The notes: generated by a model from the letters alone, not told the origin. DNA of 12,275 nt from Candidatus Moraniibacteriota bacterium (GCA_026396205.1 JAPLXF010000075.1:1-12275); one strand, 5' to 3'. Counted from the first letter of the stretch, positions 1 to 7,529 are shown. Numbers and translations: made by a program.

Positions 1-34
1 GATATATTTTCTCCTGACAACAAGGAGATTTCGC

Positions 35-94
35 ATGTATTTTTTTCATACAAACGAATTGTCTCAAGAAATCCGAAATATGTCGCTTGAATAA
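35..94 (+). CDS. Possible 19-aa small ORF
   Basis: An ATG at 35 opens a short frame, MYFFHTNELSQEIRNMSLE, that ends at TAA 92-94. It is preceded by AAGGAG (22-27) at 7 nt spacing, which is good for a start codon. That SD lies in the right arm of a small hairpin (TCTCCT 10-15 with AGGAGA 23-28), so translation could be gated by the structure. I recognise no family. The frame may be chance or the leader of something outside the window. Confidence 0.25.
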   Translation: MYFFHTNELSQEIRNMSLE

Positions 95-174
95 ACAATT
101 TTTTTAAAAAACTTTCAACCAAATTTTTCGCCTTAACTGGCGATAGCATAAAAAACACAGACATTTTTTATGAA

Positions 175-218
175 AAAATACTATGAAATCTGGCATATGC
201 AAGAATTCATAGTATTTT
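175..218. repeat. Long inverted repeat, hairpin with 13-bp stem
   Basis: AAAATACTATGAA (175-187) is exactly complementary to 206-218, with an 18-nt loop that itself contains the palindrome GCATATGC. A-rich and T-rich edges mean it could act as a terminator in either direction. No gene on the plus strand within the window needs it. Confidence 0.6.
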
Positions 219-223
219 AAAGA

Positions 224-250
224 AATAAAAAAATCCGCATTTGCGCGGAT
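224..250 (-). terminator. Rho-independent terminator, minus strand
   Basis: ATCCGC (233-238) pairs with GCGGAT (245-250) around a 6-nt loop. On the minus strand the stem is followed by a run of seven T residues. It is the first good terminator downstream of the exonuclease gene ending at 479, though about 230 nt away. Confidence 0.6.
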
Positions 251-282
251 GAAAGTTATAAATTGAAGTTTTTGAGCGTTAA

Positions 283-318
283 AAAATTTATCTAGCCCCG
301 AAGGGGGTCATAAATTTT
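283..318. repeat. Inverted repeat with GC-rich inner stem
   Basis: AAAATTTAT (283-291) pairs with ATAAATTTT (310-318). Inside these arms CCCC (296-299) and GGGG (303-306) form a second short stem closed by GAA. No T-run follows in a way that indicates a terminator. It looks like a small palindromic element. Confidence 0.5.
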
Positions 319-372
319 AGCGAAAAAACTGAAAATTTATCTTTCATCAAACACTGCAGAGAGTTTCTTTTG

Positions 373-401
373 TAACTTTTCTTTGCGGAAAAGAAAAGTT
401 A
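373..401. repeat. Perfect 12-bp hairpin repeat
   Basis: TAACTTTTCTTT (373-384) pairs exactly with AAAGAAAAGTTA (390-401) around a 5-nt loop. From memory, the arm resembles a dispersed AACTTTTCTTT repeat seen in other bacterial genomes. Only one copy occurs here. Confidence 0.55.
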
Positions 402-418
402 GATAAAATTCAAACTGG

Positions 419-438
419 ATTCCCGCCTGCGCGGGAAT
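419..438. repeat. ATTCCC-N8-GGGAAT palindrome (REP/dRS3-like)
   Basis: ATTCCCGC (419-426) pairs exactly with GCGGGAAT (431-438) around a 4-nt loop. The arrangement ATTCCC, eight bases, GGGAAT is the pattern described for dRS3 repeats of Neisseria and for similar REP-like elements elsewhere. Similarity of pattern does not prove shared origin. Confidence 0.6.
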
Positions 439-478
439 GGCAATAAAACTAAAAAGCTACAAGCTAAAGCCTAAAAAG

Positions 479-1096
479 CTAATTTATAAACGCAATCCTT
501 TTATAAACTTCCCTGGTCGTTTCCACATCCCTCTGGCAATAATCGCAAATTTCTTTGACTTTCCCCTCCTGATAAAATTTATAAACCTGCGAGCCGTCAA
601 TGCCGTCTTTGGGCGATGGAATGCCGAGCGCCAGCGCCAGATGTTCCAATCCGATATTATTCATCGACCATTTGGTCCATTCGCGCATAGTATCAAACAT
701 TGGATAACTTCTATATCTGGCAAAACTTAAATCCCGGTCGTCCCAGCTGGGTTTGATGCCGTTTATTACCGAGCGTTGGAAAATAAAACGCATATCAAAA
801 TCAATGATATTGTGCCCGATGAATAAGTTGGCATCGGCCGCGATGTTCCAAAATTCTTCCAGCATTTTTTTTTCGTCGCCGTCAAAATACAAGACTTCCG
901 TCGGTTCGTCGTTGATGGCATAGCCAATACAGAGTATCCGCCCAAAAGAACCGTCAAAAGTCGTGCCCAAAAGATACTGCTCAAAATCTTCCATATCAGT
1001 TTTCTTTTTCTTTTTCTTGTCGTGGAGCATCTTTAAAATCTCGCGCGCTTCTTCGCCGGCCGGCAAAGTTTCAATGTCCAAATATAATCTTTTCAT
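479..1096 (-). CDS. DnaQ-like DEDDy 3'-5' exonuclease
   Basis: A 205-aa RNase H-fold exonuclease, expected to remove nucleotides from 3' ends of DNA or RNA with two metal ions. The three Exo motifs are present: Exo I DIET (Asp7, Glu9), Exo II GHNIIDFD (residues 94-101, with Asp101 the likely ligand after HNxxxF), and Exo III YCQRD (Tyr186, Asp190), which makes it the DEDDy type. It resembles the stand-alone exonucleases related to the PolB proofreading domain. A lysine run lies at 27-32. The gene is monocistronic, downstream of a terminator, with an extended -10 about 30 nt ahead of the ATG. No SD lies at normal spacing, and the only candidate, AGGAAAG, is 21 nt upstream. The substrate cannot be told from sequence. 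Confidence 0.85.
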   Translation of the reverse strand: MKRLYLDIETLPAGEEAREILKMLHDKKKKKKTDMEDFEQYLLGTTFDGSFGRILCIGYAINDEPTEVLYFDGDEKKMLEEFWNIAADANLFIGHNIIDFDMRFIFQRSVINGIKPSWDDRDLSFARYRSYPMFDTMREWTKWSMNNIGLEHLALALGIPSPKDGIDGSQVYKFYQEGKVKEICDYCQRDVETTREVYKRIAFIN

Positions 1097-1129
1097 TTTA
1101 TTTTGTATTAAATATTACTTTCCTATTGT

Positions 1130-1138
1130 AGTATACCA
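1130..1138 (-). promoter_or_regulatory. Extended -10 promoter of exonuclease gene
   Basis: On the minus strand the sequence reads TGG-TATACT, an extended -10 with TATACT at 1130-1135. I see no good -35. It sits directly after the terminator of the upstream lipoprotein gene, which fits a separate transcription unit. Confidence 0.4.
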
Positions 1139-1150
1139 TACAATTTATTT

Positions 1151-1187
1151 AAAAAATAAGGCAGGAATGTATGCATTCCTGCCTTTT
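1151..1187 (-). terminator. Terminator of the surface lipoprotein gene
   Basis: AAGGCAGGAATG (1158-1169) pairs with CATTCCTGCCTT (1174-1185) around a 4-nt loop, a 12-bp stem. On the minus strand it is followed by TATTTTTT. It lies 15-50 nt past the TAG of the gene ending at 1202. Confidence 0.85.
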
Positions 1188-1201
1188 AAAATTGTTTACG
1201 A

Positions 1202-4024
1202 CTAAGTCCGATCGATTTCGTCATGTGGGATACTTGAATCAATCGGAATTTCCGTAGACTTCCCATCTGCCTGAGGCGGATCGCCATCAGACAATTTCCA
1301 TAGGTAGGCCCTGACCTTTGTAGCTTCCTCGTCCACTCCGCCAGTCCAGATATCACAGATCCAGGTCAGATCTGAATCTATATCTGTGATTGGATACATC
1401 CAATAGGGCTTAGTCCACCAGTAGCCACGAACTAAGATATACACAGCTACTCCATATTCATTTCGATTTACATTTGTAACATATCCGACTGCATGAGCAT
1501 TTGTATCACCAATATGGCCGGCATCGGTTATTTTTATTCCCGGCGGCCCGTTAATCGACGTTGTGGTTGATGTCGATGTGCTGGTCGTTGTCGGCTTCAC
1601 ACTTGTGGTCGTAGTTGTCGGAATTGAAGTAGTGGTAACTGTCGAGGTCGAACTCGGAATCGAAGTGGTAGTAATTGTAGTCGTCGAACTCGGAACAGTG
1701 GTCGAGGTGGATGAATCAACACTGTTGGTCGTAGAAGTTGTTGTTGTCGGCTGGGAAGTGGTCGTAGTTGGGATTGCAGAATCCCAAAACGCTCCATCCA
1801 TACAGGGTTTTAATTCGCCGTTGGAGTAAAAAATTCCCCAATGGGCGCCTTGCGGACCTTCATACTGGGCTTTCCATGATTCATCGAAAGCCTCGAAGTA
1901 GAAGTAGCCGACATCTTGGGATTTCGCCCAAGCCACAAAATCTACAAAATACGCGCAGGCATTTTCCAAGGAAGGAACCGCTTCTCCGATAGTATCTCCG
2001 TCGCTTGGCCAGCCGGTTTCGCCCAGAAAAATTTCCTTATTTCCCACCGCGTTTTTCAATGACGAGAATTCGCCAGCGAAACTTTCTATGGTAATGTTGA
2101 TGTCTTTGCCTTCCCAATATGGGTAAAAGGTAGGGCAAACAAAATCACAAGCCTGAATCACGCTTGGATGCTGTGAAAGAACGTAGCCGGTGTCGCTATA
2201 GGTAACCGGAATACCGTCGGACGCAACATACACTTTTACTTGATTTAGGTAGTCAATAACCTGAGTCTCATTAAGATCCCCGCGATAAATACATTCGCTG
2301 CCTACGATTATCGACTGGACCGCATCAATATTTCCATTGTTTCTGAGTTGGCTTATCAGCTGAAAAAGAGCCTGAATGCTGGTGCTATTGGCGTTGGTAT
2401 CAGAGCCCAGCCACGCTTGCAACGTCACTTTCATATCCAGATCTTTGGCTGACAGTGAAACCATGGATGCGACCCGGATATAATTTTCAATATATTCCCT
2501 TCTTTGCAGCCAGCGTTTCAGCAGGCCATACTCAAGGAAATATTTATTGAAATGATTGCCGGTTTTCGACTCTTCGATGAGCACTAACCGATAAAGCACA
2601 TTAGCCAGCCCATTCTGCACATCGAATAGCCTGATGCTTTCGGTATAGGGGCTTACCCACACCAGCATGTCTTCAAGCTGGCGCCGGGATAAAATTATCC
2701 CAGTGTTTGGATCCTGCCCGTTAACATACGGGCTGAAATTCAGGCCTCTTAAACGGTCGGTTATCGAATTCACCGCATTGACGAAACTTTTTCGGGTTTC
2801 GGTATGCGTTCCGAACTGCGTGGTAACTTTGAGAGTTACCGTAAACAGTCCGGCGTTTGAGTAGGTATGCACGGGATTCAGTTCGGAAGAAGTATTGCCG
2901 TCGCCGAAGTCCCATTCCCGCGATCCAATAGTGCCGGCGCCCGCAATTGATTCATCGGTGAAATTAACTACCATTGAAACATAGCCGGCTCTTTGGGCAA
3001 GCGGCGCGGAAAAATGCGCCCGCGGCGGATTGTCATTCAGTGAAGCCGGTAATTTTATGCCGGTCTCAGCGGTTTTTGATTCGGTACCGACATTTTCCGC
3101 CAAACTTTGGTTCCGGCCTTTTAGAGTTACTATCGCCCAAGAATCGCGATAGTTGAGTTCCCGAACGCGAATTGACCCAAGTGATTGTTCAAGGGTGTCC
3201 AGGGCTTCATCATTCAATTTGCAGCGGCCTTCGTCGCTTACGCCCAGAAGGATAATCTTTCCGTTCGCAATACCCTTGATGAATTGGTTCATCAAATTGG
3301 TATTGATTTCCGACGCCCAGGTGTCAAAAGTTCTCGCGTCTTCTTTGGCACCGGTAGCCGAATTAAGCACCACAATGGTTATGCCCCGACCTGTTGTTTT
3401 ATAAATCAGAGCATCGTCTTTATAAAACTCTGTCCTGTTTCCTCCGGACGAACCACCATAAGAAATAACCTTGAATGAGGTTCCGCCTACAACGCTGGTT
3501 GTAGTACTGCTGGTAGTACTACTGGTTGTTGGACCAGGCACAGTAGTAGTAGGTCCCGGCACCGAAGTTGTCGGGCCATGCGTTGAGGTGGTAGTATTAG
3601 TTATTGGAGTTATAACAGACGTGGTGGATGACGATGTGGTTATTACCGTCGTAGTAGTTGTAGGTTTGACATTCAGAATTTTTTCGTCAGTTGCCTTACT
3701 GATAATATTTGCCGCCTCAAATTTTATTCTAAATGTTCCTGCTTCAGTTGCGGGATAGGCTAATTGCGCGTTTATTTTCATCTGGAAAGGCTTGAACTTG
3801 ATTTCTTTATACACTAAATCATTGACATAAATAGATGCTTCCTTAAAACCAAGGAGAGATTCGGCTGTTACTTGGATAGTAACATTTTGACCGACCTCTA
3901 TTTCATTTTCAGAAAGAGCAATGTTTGCTTCAATGGTTTTGAAGTTATTGCAGCCTGTTGCCATTAATGCCACAAGAATCAGCATTATTCCCCAGTTTTT
4001 TACTTTAAATAAGCCCTTTTTCAT
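1202..4024 (-). CDS. Multidomain surface lipoprotein with ILEI/FAM3-like, PKD and GH17-like domains
   Basis: A 940-aa secreted lipoprotein. A signal peptide (1-24) ends in a lipobox, MATGC, with Cys25 as the lipid site. In order: Ig-like beta region (about 30-118); Thr/Ser/Pro-rich linker (121-178); ILEI/PANDER-like domain (about 181-305: GRGITIVVL, FDTW, LGVSDEG, SLGS, YRDSWAIV); PKD domain (about 333-418: REWDFGDG, NPVHTY, GLFTVTL); GH17-like glycosidase (about 425-748); second Thr-rich linker (752-823); C-terminal domain (828-940) with WWTKPYW. In the GH17 part, IIVGSECIYRG offers Glu577 as acid/base and IFLGETGWPS offers Glu669 as nucleophile. Known GH17 enzymes cleave beta-1,3-glucans; the substrate here is inferred. 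The start is set by AAAGGAGG (4030-4037) and a good promoter. The C-terminal domain resembles ones I recall in secreted bacterial proteins, but I cannot name it. Confidence 0.85.
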   Translation of the reverse strand: MKKGLFKVKNWGIMLILVALMATGCNNFKTIEANIALSENEIEVGQNVTIQVTAESLLGFKEASIYVNDLVYKEIKFKPFQMKINAQLAYPATEAGTFRIKFEAANIISKATDEKILNVKPTTTTTVITTSSSTTSVITPITNTTTSTHGPTTSVPGPTTTVPGPTTSSTTSSTTTSVVGGTSFKVISYGGSSGGNRTEFYKDDALIYKTTGRGITIVVLNSATGAKEDARTFDTWASEINTNLMNQFIKGIANGKIILLGVSDEGRCKLNDEALDTLEQSLGSIRVRELNYRDSWAIVTLKGRNQSLAENVGTESKTAETGIKLPASLNDNPPRAHFSAPLAQRAGYVSMVVNFTDESIAGAGTIGSREWDFGDGNTSSELNPVHTYSNAGLFTVTLKVTTQFGTHTETRKSFVNAVNSITDRLRGLNFSPYVNGQDPNTGIILSRRQLEDMLVWVSPYTESIRLFDVQNGLANVLYRLVLIEESKTGNHFNKYFLEYGLLKRWLQRREYIENYIRVASMVSLSAKDLDMKVTLQAWLGSDTNANSTSIQALFQLISQLRNNGNIDAVQSIIVGSECIYRGDLNETQVIDYLNQVKVYVASDGIPVTYSDTGYVLSQHPSVIQACDFVCPTFYPYWEGKDINITIESFAGEFSSLKNAVGNKEIFLGETGWPSDGDTIGEAVPSLENACAYFVDFVAWAKSQDVGYFYFEAFDESWKAQYEGPQGAHWGIFYSNGELKPCMDGAFWDSAIPTTTTSQPTTTTSTTNSVDSSTSTTVPSSTTTITTTSIPSSTSTVTTTSIPTTTTTSVKPTTTSTSTSTTTSINGPPGIKITDAGHIGDTNAHAVGYVTNVNRNEYGVAVYILVRGYWWTKPYWMYPITDIDSDLTWICDIWTGGVDEEATKVRAYLWKLSDGDPPQADGKSTEIPIDSSIPHDEIDRT

Positions 4025-4029
4025 GGTAT

Positions 4030-4037
4030 CCTCCTTT
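4030..4037 (-). promoter_or_regulatory. Strong ribosome binding site of lipoprotein gene
   Basis: AAAGGAGG lies 5 nt upstream of the ATG at 4024 and fixes the start of the lipoprotein. Confidence 0.8.
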
Positions 4038-4086
4038 GTTATATAGGGTTATTGATTTGTCAAAAAACACCTTTTCCTTTGTCTGC

Positions 4087-4115
4087 GGTATAACGCTTTT
4101 ATGGCAAATTGTCAA
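4087..4115 (-). promoter_or_regulatory. Sigma-70-type promoter of lipoprotein gene
   Basis: Minus strand TTGACA (4110-4115), a 17-nt spacer, then TATACC (4087-4092). The predicted transcript has a leader of about 55 nt ahead of the ATG at 4024. It is back to back with the phosphoesterase promoter; 7 bp separate the two -35 boxes. Confidence 0.65.
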
Positions 4116-4122
4116 TTTTTCT

Positions 4123-4151
4123 TTGACTTTTTACGGCATTCGGAATAGTAT
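4123..4151 (+). promoter_or_regulatory. Sigma-70-type promoter of phosphoesterase gene
   Basis: TTGACT (4123-4128), a 17-nt spacer, then TAGTAT (4146-4151). The predicted leader is about 60 nt. Confidence 0.55.
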
Positions 4152-4186
4152 GCTTTTAAAGATTTTGTTCGTTAAAAACCCTGCAT

Positions 4187-4212
4187 TCCCAAGCTAAATT
4201 GGGAGAAAGGAG
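4187..4212 (+). promoter_or_regulatory. Hairpin abutting the phosphoesterase SD
   Basis: TCCCAA (4187-4192) pairs with TTGGGA (4199-4204) around a 6-nt loop, and the SD AAAGGAG (4206-4212) begins 2 nt later, 5 nt ahead of the ATG at 4218. The hairpin may protect the transcript end or modulate ribosome entry. Only the pairing and the SD are seen directly. Confidence 0.45.
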
Positions 4213-4217
4213 TATAT

Positions 4218-5666
4218 ATGATACTAAAACCAAACACAGACCAACCGACTAGAGGTAAGAATATCGGTATATTTTCAGACACTCATGGCAAGGGAGCTGA
4301 AGTAATAATCCCTTATGCTTTGGAGTTTAAAAAACGTAATGTGGATATTGTGGTTAATAACGGAGACATTTATGACAGAGACATCGAGGCCATGAAAGTC
4401 TGCTTTCCCGATATAACCATCATCGCAGCTCTAACTAACGATCAGGTGGATTTCTACAAGAAAAAACTGGAGGATCTGAAGGATAAAAACGCAAGCATTG
4501 AAAAGAAATATGGATTAAAAAAACTGGAAGATGAAATTAGAAGCATGGATTCCCTTTTTAATGAAATCAAAGCCATTTGTTCATTGAGCCAAGACCAGCA
4601 GCAGGCCTGGCTTAAAAAAGCAGAACAATTAAAACAAGCCGGAATGCTAATCGAAGAAAAGATTAAGTATGAAGAAATCAGCGACGAAATTAAAAAAATG
4701 GAAGCCGACCGCAAATCCATTCAGCTTTTTTTCCCTTCTAATTGGCACATAACTATTCCCGGCCCGACCCGCATCGTACCTTTACCTGGAGGAGACATGA
4801 GCTTGTATGTAGGACATAAGTTGGCTTTTAATTATTTCATCAGCAAGCCTGAATCGGAACTGGAAACGGAACTCCTTGAGTTTATCAGAAAGTATGACAG
4901 TCTTCGCTTGTTTACGACCGGGCATGGCCACCATCAATTTGCGGTTTATCTGGGACTTTGCTTAATAATCAATTCCGGCGCGGCCAGTGAACCCACTGGC
5001 ATTGCGGGTGGATGGGAATTTGCCATTTTTAACACCCTGACCAAGCGGCTTATTTTGAGCCGCATACCGCGCACTGAAAGTACCAAGCCTTATTTAAAAA
5101 TAGCCGTGATTACCGACAGCCTGGATATTTCCGAGGATGACCCGGGATTCTGGAAAAAATTAGCCGAGGTTCTTAAAAACGACGGAGTAACCCATATCGT
5201 TCACTGCGGAAATATCGCCAAGGCTGATATTGGGCGCCCGGAACTGAAAAAATTCAAAGTCTATTTTAATCCAGTGCTTGGAGATGAAAGGCTCACGGAT
5301 TATTCGGCACACAAAAACTGGTTTGAATTAAAACCAGATGCCGATGACAAGGAAAATTGTTTTCAGGAAATTGAAGGCTATTCTTTTCTGGTGCGCCTGA
5401 ATTTCGGTTTGGATATCGGCCGGATGTCGGAAGCCGGTATGGGCGACTTTGCCAAAAATATGATCCGCAAGCATCCCAGCACCTACCATATGTTCTGCAG
5501 AGTAACTCCCAATACTTTTTGTGAAGAGTTGCCCAAAATTATGATTTTGAAGCCGGGAAATATCCATAGCGGCAGGTGCTACGCCACTCTGGAACTGCCT
5601 AGAAACGAATTTACTTTTGATCGAGTTCCCTATGATCCTCTTCCGCTGGTAACTTGGTCGACTTAA
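4218..5666 (+). CDS. Duplicated calcineurin-like metallophosphoesterase with coiled-coil insert
   Basis: A 482-aa protein made of two related phosphoesterase halves resembling the YfcE/MJ0936 class. The first keeps the metal-binding motifs: FSDTHG (Asp21, His23), NNGD (Asp50), TND in place of GNxD (Asn74), VGH (His200), GHGHH (His236, His238) and NSGA. Between motif III and motif IV (about 76-172) is a Lys/Glu-rich segment likely to form a coiled coil. The second half (about 292-470) repeats the layout in decayed form: VITD (300), HCGN (329-332, Asn for the expected Asp), LGDE (354-357), NFG for HG (395-397) and KPGN. It therefore probably has one active and one inactive domain. The substrate may be a phosphodiester or nucleotide but is unknown. 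No signal peptide, so cytoplasmic. Start set by AAAGGAG. Single-gene unit ended by a strong terminator. Confidence 0.8.
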   Translation: MILKPNTDQPTRGKNIGIFSDTHGKGAEVIIPYALEFKKRNVDIVVNNGDIYDRDIEAMKVCFPDITIIAALTNDQVDFYKKKLEDLKDKNASIEKKYGLKKLEDEIRSMDSLFNEIKAICSLSQDQQQAWLKKAEQLKQAGMLIEEKIKYEEISDEIKKMEADRKSIQLFFPSNWHITIPGPTRIVPLPGGDMSLYVGHKLAFNYFISKPESELETELLEFIRKYDSLRLFTTGHGHHQFAVYLGLCLIINSGAASEPTGIAGGWEFAIFNTLTKRLILSRIPRTESTKPYLKIAVITDSLDISEDDPGFWKKLAEVLKNDGVTHIVHCGNIAKADIGRPELKKFKVYFNPVLGDERLTDYSAHKNWFELKPDADDKENCFQEIEGYSFLVRLNFGLDIGRMSEAGMGDFAKNMIRKHPSTYHMFCRVTPNTFCEELPKIMILKPGNIHSGRCYATLELPRNEFTFDRVPYDPLPLVTWST

Positions 5667-5681
5667 AAGAAAGGAGAAATC

Positions 5682-5722
5682 AAAAAGCGCTTAGTGGATA
5701 AATCCGCTAAGCGCTTTTTCTT
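5682..5722 (+). terminator. Strong terminator after phosphoesterase
   Basis: A 17-bp stem (5682-5698 with 5703-5719, one T-G wobble) around a TAAA loop, ending in a T-run. An unused AAAGGAG lies at 5670-5676, between the stop codon and the stem, with no start codon after it. Confidence 0.9.
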
Positions 5723-5739
5723 ATTTTGAAACTGCGTGA

Positions 5740-5768
5740 TTGATTATTTGCCAATTTCAGTATATATT
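5740..5768 (+). promoter_or_regulatory. Promoter giving a leaderless thrS transcript
   Basis: TTGATT (5740-5745), a 17-nt spacer, then TATATT (5763-5768). The thrS ATG begins at 5775, about where transcription should start, and no SD precedes it. Confidence 0.6.
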
Positions 5769-5774
5769 AAAAGT

Positions 5775-7529
5775 ATGAAAAAGATTGAAAAAATAGAAAT
5801 TTTGCGCCATTCAACGGCCCATGTGCTGGCGGCGGCGGTTTTAGGGATGTTTCCCGAAGCTAAATTCGGGATGGGTCCGGCAGTTGAAAACGGCTTTTAT
5901 TATGATTTTGACCTGCCCCGGACGCTCATCCCCGAAGATCTGGAAATTCTGGAAAACAAGATGAAGGAAATAATTAAAGCCAACATTAAATTCGAGCAGG
6001 CGGATGCTTCCATCGAAGAAGCCGAAAATGATTTTAAAGAATTGGGGCAAAGTTACAAGGTAGAGCTGATCCGTGATTTAAAGGAAGAAGGCCATAAAAA
6101 AGTTTGCATTTATCGAGCCGGAATTTTTGTAGATTTATGTTCCGGCCCGCATCTGGATTATACCGGCGAAATTCCCGCCGATGCTTTTAAGCTTACCCGC
6201 ATTTCCGGCGCTTATTGGAAAAGCGATGAAAAAAATAAGCAGTTGCAGAGAATTTACGGCGTGGCTTTTGAATCCAAAAAAGATTTAGATGAATATTTAA
6301 GAAGTATGGAAGATGCTAAAGAAAGAGACCACCGTAAAATCGGCAAAGAGCTAAAATTATTCCATATTGATGAAAATGTCGGCAAAGGTTTGCCGCTTTG
6401 GATGCCCAAAGGAGCGGCAATCAGGCAAGTATTGCAAAGATTCATTGAAGATGAAGAAACCAAGCGCGGCTATTTGCGGACTTACACGCCAGTTATCGGA
6501 AATGTAAAGCTTTATAAAATATCCGGGCATTGGGATCATTACAAGAACGATATGTATCCGCCGATAAAAATTGACGATGAAGAATATATTTTGCGCCCTA
6601 TGACTTGTCCGCACCAATTTATGATCTATAAAGCCGAGCAGCACAGCTACCGTGAATTGCCGCTCAGATATGCCGAACTGGCCGAAATGTACCGAAAAGA
6701 AAAATCCGGGGAATTATCCGGATTAATGCGAGTTATGGGATTTACTTTAAACGACGCGCATATTTTTTGCACGCCGGAACAATTGGAAAAAGAATTTTTG
6801 GATGTTTTGGATTTAATCCAATTTAGCCTTAAAGCATTGGGCATAAACAAGGAAGTTTCCTTCCGGGCTTCACTGAGAGATAAGGAAAAATCCAAGTATT
6901 TGAACAATGATAAATTATGGGACGAATCTGAAAAAATTCTGACTGACATATTGGATAAAGCCGGCATTAAATATGAAGTCGGGGTCGGCGAAGCCGCTTT
7001 TTACGGGCCTAAAGCCGATATTCAAATTAAAAATGTATTGGGAAAAGAAGAAACAATTATTACGATGCAAATTGATCTTAACTCCGCCGAAAGATTTGAC
7101 TTGTTTTATATCGATCAAAGCGGAAAAAAACAGAGGCCGGTTATTATCCACCGTTCGGCTATCGGCTGCATCGAAAGAACCATGGCTTTCTTGATTGAAC
7201 ACTACGCCGGCGCATTCCCAGTTTGGCTTTCCTCTGTCCAAGTCATAATAATTCCGGTTTCGGAAAAATTCAATGAGTATGGCGAAAAAATATTTGAAGA
7301 ATTAAAAAATAAAGATATCCGCGCTGAAATAGACAAATCTTCGGAATCTTTGGGCAAGCGTATCCGCGAAGCTGAAAAGCAAAAAATCCCTTATATTCTG
7401 GTAGTTGGGGAAAAAGAAGAAAAAGCGGAAAGCGTGGCAGTCCGTATGCGAGAAAACAAGAAGCAGGAAGTAATGAAAATTAAAGAATTTATTGAAAAGA
7501 TAGAAAAAGAAATTAAAGAAAAAATCTAG
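5775..7529 (+). CDS. thrS: Threonine--tRNA ligase lacking the TGS domain
   Basis: A 584-aa class II synthetase that charges tRNA-Thr in the cytoplasm. The editing domain comes first, with HSTAH (His12, His16) and CSGPH (Cys122, His126). The catalytic core follows, with zinc ligands Cys278 (MTCPH), His329 (DAHIF) and His459 (HRSAIG), motif 2 around YRKEKSGEL (306-314), and motif 3 GCIER. The anticodon-binding domain is about 486-584. Typical ThrRS has about 640 residues with an N-terminal TGS domain of about 60, which is absent here. The usual RVRGFTQDDAH reads RVMGFTLNDAH, and WLSPVQV reads WLSSVQV. I chose ATG 5775 over the upstream GTG 5736 because the GTG precedes the likely -10 box and adds no recognisable domain. 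Confidence 0.95.
   Translation: MKKIEKIEILRHSTAHVLAAAVLGMFPEAKFGMGPAVENGFYYDFDLPRTLIPEDLEILENKMKEIIKANIKFEQADASIEEAENDFKELGQSYKVELIRDLKEEGHKKVCIYRAGIFVDLCSGPHLDYTGEIPADAFKLTRISGAYWKSDEKNKQLQRIYGVAFESKKDLDEYLRSMEDAKERDHRKIGKELKLFHIDENVGKGLPLWMPKGAAIRQVLQRFIEDEETKRGYLRTYTPVIGNVKLYKISGHWDHYKNDMYPPIKIDDEEYILRPMTCPHQFMIYKAEQHSYRELPLRYAELAEMYRKEKSGELSGLMRVMGFTLNDAHIFCTPEQLEKEFLDVLDLIQFSLKALGINKEVSFRASLRDKEKSKYLNNDKLWDESEKILTDILDKAGIKYEVGVGEAAFYGPKADIQIKNVLGKEETIITMQIDLNSAERFDLFYIDQSGKKQRPVIIHRSAIGCIERTMAFLIEHYAGAFPVWLSSVQVIIIPVSEKFNEYGEKIFEELKNKDIRAEIDKSSESLGKRIREAEKQKIPYILVVGEKEEKAESVAVRMRENKKQEVMKIKEFIEKIEKEIKEKI

Larger units (their letters stand above)
1..478. other. Intergenic region rich in inverted repeats
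   Basis: I see no convincing long gene here. The stretch holds a possible 19-codon ORF near its left end and at least five inverted repeats between 175 and 438, listed separately. Only the hairpin at 233-250 has the T-run expected of a terminator, and it points along the minus strand. The last 40 bases before the exonuclease stop carry short AAAAGCT-type repeats. The region looks like a place where small palindromic elements collect between transcription units. Confidence 0.6.

Noticed and set aside
128..143. TCGCC/GGCGA hairpin as terminator
   Set aside because: A five-bp stem with no T-run on either strand after the stem.
437..730. Plus-strand 97-codon frame
   Set aside because: It lies opposite the exonuclease, has no SD, and its protein is not family-like; the exonuclease has clear catalytic motifs.
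1563..1829. Plus-strand frame rich in Val
   Set aside because: It is the antisense of the Thr-rich linker of the lipoprotein. The similar frame at 3471-3758 is rejected for the same reason.
5736..5774. GTG start adding 13 residues to thrS
   Set aside because: It lies upstream of the likely -10 box, adds no domain and has no SD; ATG 5775 fits better.
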